Below are positions 32,715-36,539 of a stretch of 36,539 nucleotides of DNA, piece after piece. The stretch is taken from assembly GCA_001542995.1 (NCBI GenBank), contig LFLA01000015.1, positions 1 through 36,539 on the forward strand, in the 5' to 3' direction. The notes under the pieces were generated by a model. That model made no database searches. It worked only from the letters and a program-made list of their open reading frames with translations, and was not told the origin of the DNA. Position 1 is the stretch's first letter, and every line of letters starts with the position of its first letter. The translations under genes and the position numbers were made by a program. Origin of the DNA: Nitrospina sp. LS_NOB. GTDB lineage: Bacteria; Nitrospinota; Nitrospinia; Nitrospinales; VA-1.

Positions 32715-33411
32715 GCTTTACAACCTCCTGATTAAATATTTTGCGGTTTAATTCTGCTTCCGATTTCCTTACATAATGGATGGTCAAGGCGTCAAGATCA
32801 AAACAGGGATTTGCCCCGAATTGATTGAAGGCAAGTTGCGCTGCGCTAGCGGCAACTGTTTGGTTTTTGATCGGAGCTTGATCGATAAACCTGTCTCCCA
32901 ACTGTGAGGAAAGGGTTTCTCCATAGGGTTCTAACCCACTCCCTAAAAAGACAGTGGGTTCATGGGTCAGGTCACATAATTCCTGGGGAGAAACGGCTTG
33001 GTCCGGGGTCTCCCTGACTAATTGTTCACCTGTATATTTAAACTTCGCGGTATAAACTTCTTTCTTTCTAGCATCCAGGATTGGGCAAATCGGTTGGGAA
33101 ATGGGTTTGACTAAATTCGCATATGCTTCCAGCGTGTTGATTCCCCAGAAAGGCTTTTCTGTGGCTAGTACCAAACCTTTTATCAGGCTGACGCCAACCC
33201 GGAGTCCGGTAAAAGAACCGGGACCTGTTGTGACGCAGAACCCATCCACTTTATCGAGTCCCCCCTCCAATTTCCCCAAAACTTCATCCACCATGACCAG
33301 AAGCTGGTCGGAAAATGCTGAAGAACTGACAGACTCGGCAATGATGCGTTCGCCATCCAGAAGAGCAACACTTCCTTTAGGCGTGGAGGCATCAAGCCCT
33401 AATAGTATCAT
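32704..33411 (-). CDS. tsaB: tRNA t6A biosynthesis protein TsaB
   Basis: 235 residues, the usual size. An ASKHA-fold protein that works with TsaD and TsaE to put threonylcarbamoyl on A37 of ANN-decoding tRNAs. Seen: ILLGLDASTPKGSVALLDG at the start, VTTGPGSFTGLRVGVSLIKG in the middle, and CPILDARKKEVYTAKF, all diagnostic of TsaB (YeaZ). The ribosome site is weak. It is the first gene of the tsaB-DUF465 transcript, with the HDOD gene 69 bases further on. Confidence 0.93.
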   Translation of the reverse strand: MILLGLDASTPKGSVALLDGERIIAESVSSSAFSDQLLVMVDEVLGKLEGGLDKVDGFCVTTGPGSFTGLRVGVSLIKGLVLATEKPFWGINTLEAYANLVKPISQPICPILDARKKEVYTAKFKYTGEQLVRETPDQAVSPQELCDLTHEPTVFLGSGLEPYGETLSSQLGDRFIDQAPIKNQTVAASAAQLAFNQFGANPCFDLDALTIHYVRKSEAELNRKIFNQEVVKHGH

Positions 33412-33479
33412 CGTTTCACGTTCGGGAAATGAAGATGAAATTGCAGCGAGAGGGACATTGGGTTACTCCTGAAGACTTA

Positions 33480-33925
33480 ATTTAAACATAGGGGATAGGT
33501 TGGGGAAAGTCAATGAAAAATCGGCAATTTTGAGCCTCAAAAAGGGTGAAGTTTAGCTTTAAAATTCATAGGTTTAAGGAAATACGACAAAAGGTCAAGC
33601 AGCATAATAACTTCAAGCTCTTGAAATAAACCCCCTTAACTCATATTTCCATTGAAGAAGAAAATGTTTAGTTATGAACAGAGCAGATAATGGGGAATAT
33701 AGGTTTAGGCAAACATTCGGCTGGAATTTTTCATTGCAAAACGAGGGCCTTGAAAGTAAGGTTTGATCGGGCTGAAAAACCATGAGTTTTCGGGTTTTGG
33801 TCAAGAGGGGAACTTCGCTTCTTAGATTTAAAGTTTTCCTGGTTCGCAATTTTTGAACATCAAACAATTCCAACCGGATAGCAATTATCATTTCTGAACC
33901 CTCTAAGAACCCACCTGGGCAAAGG
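33480..33925. other. Long non-coding gap, about 445 bp
   Basis: An open frame of 108 codons on the minus strand (33613-33939) overlaps the next gene's start, has no family likeness, and looks accidental. No hairpin-T-run terminator or repeat stands out. The gap should contain the tsaB promoter (minus) and one for the lipid cluster (plus), but I cannot place either with confidence. Confidence 0.3.
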
Positions 33926-34582
33926 TTGAAGCCGCCCAAGGCATGGTCGCCATTGATCCGGCATTGCTCCTATTGGCTTAACCTACTATTAATACATACA
34001 CCGATCACGCCGAACCAGATCACCGCCTTGTCTCTGCTGTTCGGCCTGGCCGCCGGAATCGCTTGTTTGTTTGGAACCTATACCTGGACACTCATTGGTG
34101 CATTTTTGTTTTTTGTTTGTTATGTGCTCGACAACTGCGATGGTGAGATTGCCCGCTTCAAGAATATGTCTAGCCATTTTGGAATGAGGTTTGACACTTT
34201 CGTCGATTGGGCTGTCAATAATTTCTTCTTTGTGTGTTTGGGTTGGGGGGCGGCCTCGGTGACAGGACAAAAATGGTGGTTTTGGACAGGTATTGCGGCG
34301 GCTGTGGGTGGCTCTATCAATCATGGTCTGGAACTTTACCAGAACAGAACCAAACTGCATGCCAGTCAGCGTCCTCCTGAAGATGCGATGAAGAAGGATG
34401 ACGACACCAAAATGGATCGATTTGTACTTAATGTGCGCACTGTCCGTAGTGATTTTTGCTTCATCGTATTATTTTTGAGTATGGGAGATGTGCTCTGGTA
34501 TATTCTCCCTCCTGCTGCCATTGGTGCCCAGGTCTATTGGTGCCTGCAGTTCACCCGCAGCGCGCGTCGTTGGCACGTGTGA
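33926..34582 (+). CDS. CDP-alcohol phosphatidyltransferase
   Basis: 218 residues, multi-pass membrane enzyme that swaps CMP on a CDP-alcohol for another alcohol. The full catalytic signature is present: D69-N-C-D72-G-E-I-A-R77 then G86-M-R-F-D90-T-F-V-D94. Membrane helices lie near 33-50, 53-69, 95-112, 118-135 and 180-205. The start is unsure: TTG 33926 follows AAAGG too closely, and the frame is open back through PSKNPPGQR, so a longer N-terminus is possible. With the downstream flippase-like and nucleotidyltransferase genes it resembles pathways for inositol-phosphate lipids or di-inositol phosphate. The alcohol is not determinable from sequence. Confidence 0.88.
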   Translation: MKPPKAWSPLIRHCSYWLNLLLIHTPITPNQITALSLLFGLAAGIACLFGTYTWTLIGAFLFFVCYVLDNCDGEIARFKNMSSHFGMRFDTFVDWAVNNFFFVCLGWGAASVTGQKWWFWTGIAAAVGGSINHGLELYQNRTKLHASQRPPEDAMKKDDDTKMDRFVLNVRTVRSDFCFIVLFLSMGDVLWYILPPAAIGAQVYWCLQFTRSARRWHV

Positions 34583-34587
34583 TAGCT

Positions 34588-35595
34588 ATGAAACCTTTGA
34601 AAATTCTTTATTTACTAATAGGTATTGGTCTGCTTGTTTTTGTATTGAACCATACAGACCTTGCTTTGGTTTGGTCCCAGTTAAAAGAAATAGGCTGGGG
34701 CATTCTGGTTGTATTGGTCGTTTATAAAATAGCCTTTATGGTGGACACCTTTGCATGGCAGTTTACTTTGCCCGGCACGCAATTCACTAAACGATGGTTG
34801 TATGACCTTTGGAAGGTTCGCATGGTGGGTTCGGCTTTTTCCAAAGTGATGCCTTTCAGCTCCTGGGGAGGAGTGCCTATCAAAGGCTATATTCTCAAGC
34901 ATCATTATGGAATCCGCTACCGGGAAGGAACAGCATCGATGATCCTTGCCGAATCCACCCATATGATCTCCCTGGTTATATTTGCGGCAACGGGTGTTTT
35001 CCTTATAATCCTGGGTTCAGACCTTCCTGAGAGCTTTCATCTCTTCGCAGTTCTTAGCTTGGGTGCAATCACTCTTGGAATATTTTTGTTTTACATCGTT
35101 CAGCGTTACAAGATCACATCATTGACCGGTACTTGGCTTAGCCAGAGAAAGTTTGGCCAACGGCTGGAAAAATTTCTCCACCAAATCCATGATATGGATG
35201 AACGGCTGGTGCAATTTTATACCTGTGAAAAGAGACGCTTCATCTCCGCGCTATTTTTGAATCTTGTTAACTGGTATTTGGGTGCCTTGGAAATATTCGT
35301 CATTTTTTATCTTTTAGGCCATCCTATTACAATTGTTGAGGCCATAATTCTGGAAACACTCATTGAACTGGTTCGGGCAGGCACATTTTTTATTCCTTCT
35401 GGGCTAGGCAGTACGGAAGCTGTTTTCATGATCGCAACGGAGGCGATAGCGGGTCAACCTGCATTGGGTGTTGCTGCGGCTCTCATCAGGAGGGTTCGGG
35501 AAATCGTCTGGTTGGTTTGGGGGTTTTCCATAGGCCTGGAATATTCACAAAAGCCTTTTGATCTGGTTAAAGTCGCTCAGGAAGATTCGAACTAG
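34588..35595 (+). CDS. Flippase-like integral membrane protein (LPG synthase TM family)
   Basis: About 335 residues from the ATG at 34588, five bases after the previous stop; the open frame extends 44 codons further upstream but that overlaps the transferase and lacks support. At least seven membrane helices. The family pattern shows in VRMVGSAFSKVMPFSSWGG, ILAESTHMISLVIFAATG, ETLIELVRAGTFFIPSGLG-STEAVF and the final RRVREIVWLVWGF. Relatives include the membrane half of MprF and HpnL-type lipid transporters. It may move the lipid made by the neighbouring transferase (inference). Confidence 0.82.
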   Translation: MKPLKILYLLIGIGLLVFVLNHTDLALVWSQLKEIGWGILVVLVVYKIAFMVDTFAWQFTLPGTQFTKRWLYDLWKVRMVGSAFSKVMPFSSWGGVPIKGYILKHHYGIRYREGTASMILAESTHMISLVIFAATGVFLIILGSDLPESFHLFAVLSLGAITLGIFLFYIVQRYKITSLTGTWLSQRKFGQRLEKFLHQIHDMDERLVQFYTCEKRRFISALFLNLVNWYLGALEIFVIFYLLGHPITIVEAIILETLIELVRAGTFFIPSGLGSTEAVFMIATEAIAGQPALGVAAALIRRVREIVWLVWGFSIGLEYSQKPFDLVKVAQEDSN

Positions 35596-35648
35596 GATGT
35601 TTTTGGTTTTGACAGAAATTTTTTTCGCTGAAATGGGTCGTTAGTATT

Positions 35649-36371
35649 ATGAAATGTTTGATCATTGTTGCTGGAAAAGGGAGTCGCTTAAAATCTCTGT
35701 CTGATAGTAAGCCGCTGGCTTCCCTTTTGGATGTTCCTCTTGTTGAACGGGTCATTCGTTCTGCTTTGGAGGCGGGAGTGGATGGGTTTTATGCCGTGGT
35801 GGGATATTGAGGGGATCAGGTTCGCGCTTTTCTTGAAGATTTAGCTGGCAAAATTGATGTGCCTGTTACGGTGATCGAAAATGACGATTGGGAAAAGGCC
35901 AACGGCTTGTCGGTACTTAAAGCAAAGGAATTTTTAAAGGAGCCTTTTTTCCTGTTGATGGGAGACCATCTTTTTGATCCTGGCATTGCTCGCAAAATGA
36001 TCGACTATCCCTTGGCGGATGATGAAATCGTTTTGGCGGTGGATCAGGATCTGAAAAACCCCATGGTTGATCTGGATGATGTGACTCGGGTGATGGCAGA
36101 TAAGGGCCTGATTCAGAACATAGGTAAGGGGATTGAGGAATACAACTGTTTTGATACGGGAATCTTTCTTTGTAATCCGACTTTGTTTTCGGCCTTGGAG
36201 CAATCTTTACGGGACTCTGGGGACGACTCACTATCCGGGGGGGTTCGTATTATGGCCCGGGAAGGTCGGGTGCGCACCATGCCGGTCGATGGCATGTTTT
36301 GGATCGATATTGATGACCCTGAAAGGTACAAACAAGCTGAAAGCTATTTGATCGCCAATTCCTCAAAATAA
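35649..36371 (+). pseudogene. Sugar/inositol-phosphate nucleotidyltransferase with in-frame stop
   Basis: A single frame of 241 codons interrupted by TGA at codon 54 (35808-35810). The first part carries LIIVAGKGSRLKSLSDSKPLASLLDVPLVERV (the NTP-binding loop GKGSRL and KP), and after the stop come GDQVRAFLEDL, WEKANGLSVLKAKE, LLMGDHLFDPG and a final FWIDIDDPERYKQAE, close to the CTP:inositol-1-P cytidylyltransferase type. Homologs of this type commonly read GYxGD, and CGA to TGA at that x position is one C-to-T step. A restart near 35859 would lack the nucleotide-binding loop and be inactive. It would supply the CDP-activated alcohol for the transferase. Confidence 0.82.
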
Positions 36372-36375
36372 TTTT

Positions 36376-36539
36376 AGGGGCTAGGGTGTTGTATTGTTGT
36401 TTATGAGAGCCATAATTAAACCTGAACTCACATTCCTTTAAGAACAGATAGAAATTTTTGGCAGGGATTCCATTATACTTTCTAAGCACCCTCTTTGCCT
36501 GGTTCCAAAAATTCTCAATGCCATTGATATGGTTTTTCT
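36376..36539 (-). mobile_element. IS1595-type transposase, 3' end (runs off the window)
   Basis: Minus-strand translation from the window edge reads KNHINGIENFWNQAKRVLRK, then YNGIPAKNFYLFLKECEFRF and NYGSHKQQYNTL, the end of the DDE domain and C-terminus typical of IS1595/ISXO2 transposases (INGIENFW carries the last catalytic Glu). The natural stop is not seen: after NTL the frame runs on into the neighbouring gene, so the 3' end is cut or the frame passes through the IS end near GGGGCTAGGGTGTTG (36376-36390). The rest of the element lies outside the window. Confidence 0.85.

Noticed and set aside
33613-33939. Open frame of 108 codons on the minus strand
   Set aside because: It overlaps the start of the phosphatidyltransferase, lacks a ribosome site and resembles no family.
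21248-35810. Recoding of TGA as an amino acid (selenocysteine or Arg) at gspH and the nucleotidyltransferase
   Set aside because: TGA is used as a normal stop by other genes here (for example 2591-2593 and 9665-9667). Neither protein family uses selenocysteine at these positions, and I see no convincing hairpin directly downstream.

Overview
The window holds about 36.5 kb of chromosomal DNA from a Gram-negative bacterium. It has a class A penicillin-binding protein, a SPOR-domain envelope protein, type II secretion (T2SS) genes, an outer-membrane-type lipoprotein cytochrome, FxsA and TsaB. Gene content and neighbourhoods (a CysO-like sulfur carrier cluster, a radical SAM/SPASM protein with a PCP-reductase tail, type II secretion) suggest a Nitrospinota/Nitrospina-like lineage. 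That placement is inference from family knowledge and was not tested. The length is close to a fosmid insert and the first 16 bases are a pure C tract, so the edges may be library or assembly ends.

Layout. 1-360: C tract, a MITE-like inverted repeat, and one copy of a 98-bp exact direct repeat. 308-2593: a small unknown gene (-), an XRE-type regulator and an unknown membrane-anchored protein (+). 2590-6181: a PBP1A-type enzyme overlapping a SPOR-domain protein. 6319-7743: ManC-type mannose-1-phosphate guanylyltransferase/isomerase (-). 7922-11457: a heterodimeric ABC exporter. 11457-15830: an AT-rich accessory island with a truncated operon gene at its left edge, an interrupted DUF2130 gene, an unknown secreted protein, a degenerate tRNA-like sequence, a duplicated ferredoxin 3' end and a RelE/ParE-type toxin-antitoxin pair. 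15834-20740 (-): thioredoxin-like ferredoxin, then a sulfur-assimilation cluster read as cysK, thrC, cysO-like, moeB-like, cysM-like. 20909-24730 (-): a badly damaged T2SS operon. 25192-28810: an unknown protein, a radical SAM/SPASM-PCP_red protein, a haem c lipoprotein and an STN-domain protein. 29046-31568: fxsA, a methyltransferase and an FAD-dependent reductase. 31579-33411 (-): HDOD, DUF465 and tsaB. 33926-36371: CDP-alcohol phosphatidyltransferase, flippase-like protein and nucleotidyltransferase, which look like a phospho-inositol or related polar-lipid/solute pathway. 36376-36539: the end of an IS1595-type transposase.

How the genes work together. The CysO-like carrier, its E1-like activator and the two PLP sulfhydrylases fit a protein-thiocarboxylate route to cysteine, but the carrier ends GG-TH and so would need C-terminal trimming. 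The T2SS block keeps an apparently whole GspG, yet gspE is joined in frame to gspF and gspH to gspD, with frameshifts in gspE and gspC. Three genes in the window (DUF2130, gspH, the terminal nucleotidyltransferase) carry single in-frame stops, each explicable by one C-to-T change. These lesions are either real decay or sequence/assembly error, and the sequence alone cannot decide.

The most interesting non-coding signal is a dispersed element with core CCACT(A/C)GGCGTGGGGCC (four copies). Three copies begin at or within a few bases of a stop codon on the same strand. The fourth leads into a strongly foldable region of about 140 nt upstream of an unknown gene. No CRISPR array, rRNA or intact tRNA was seen.
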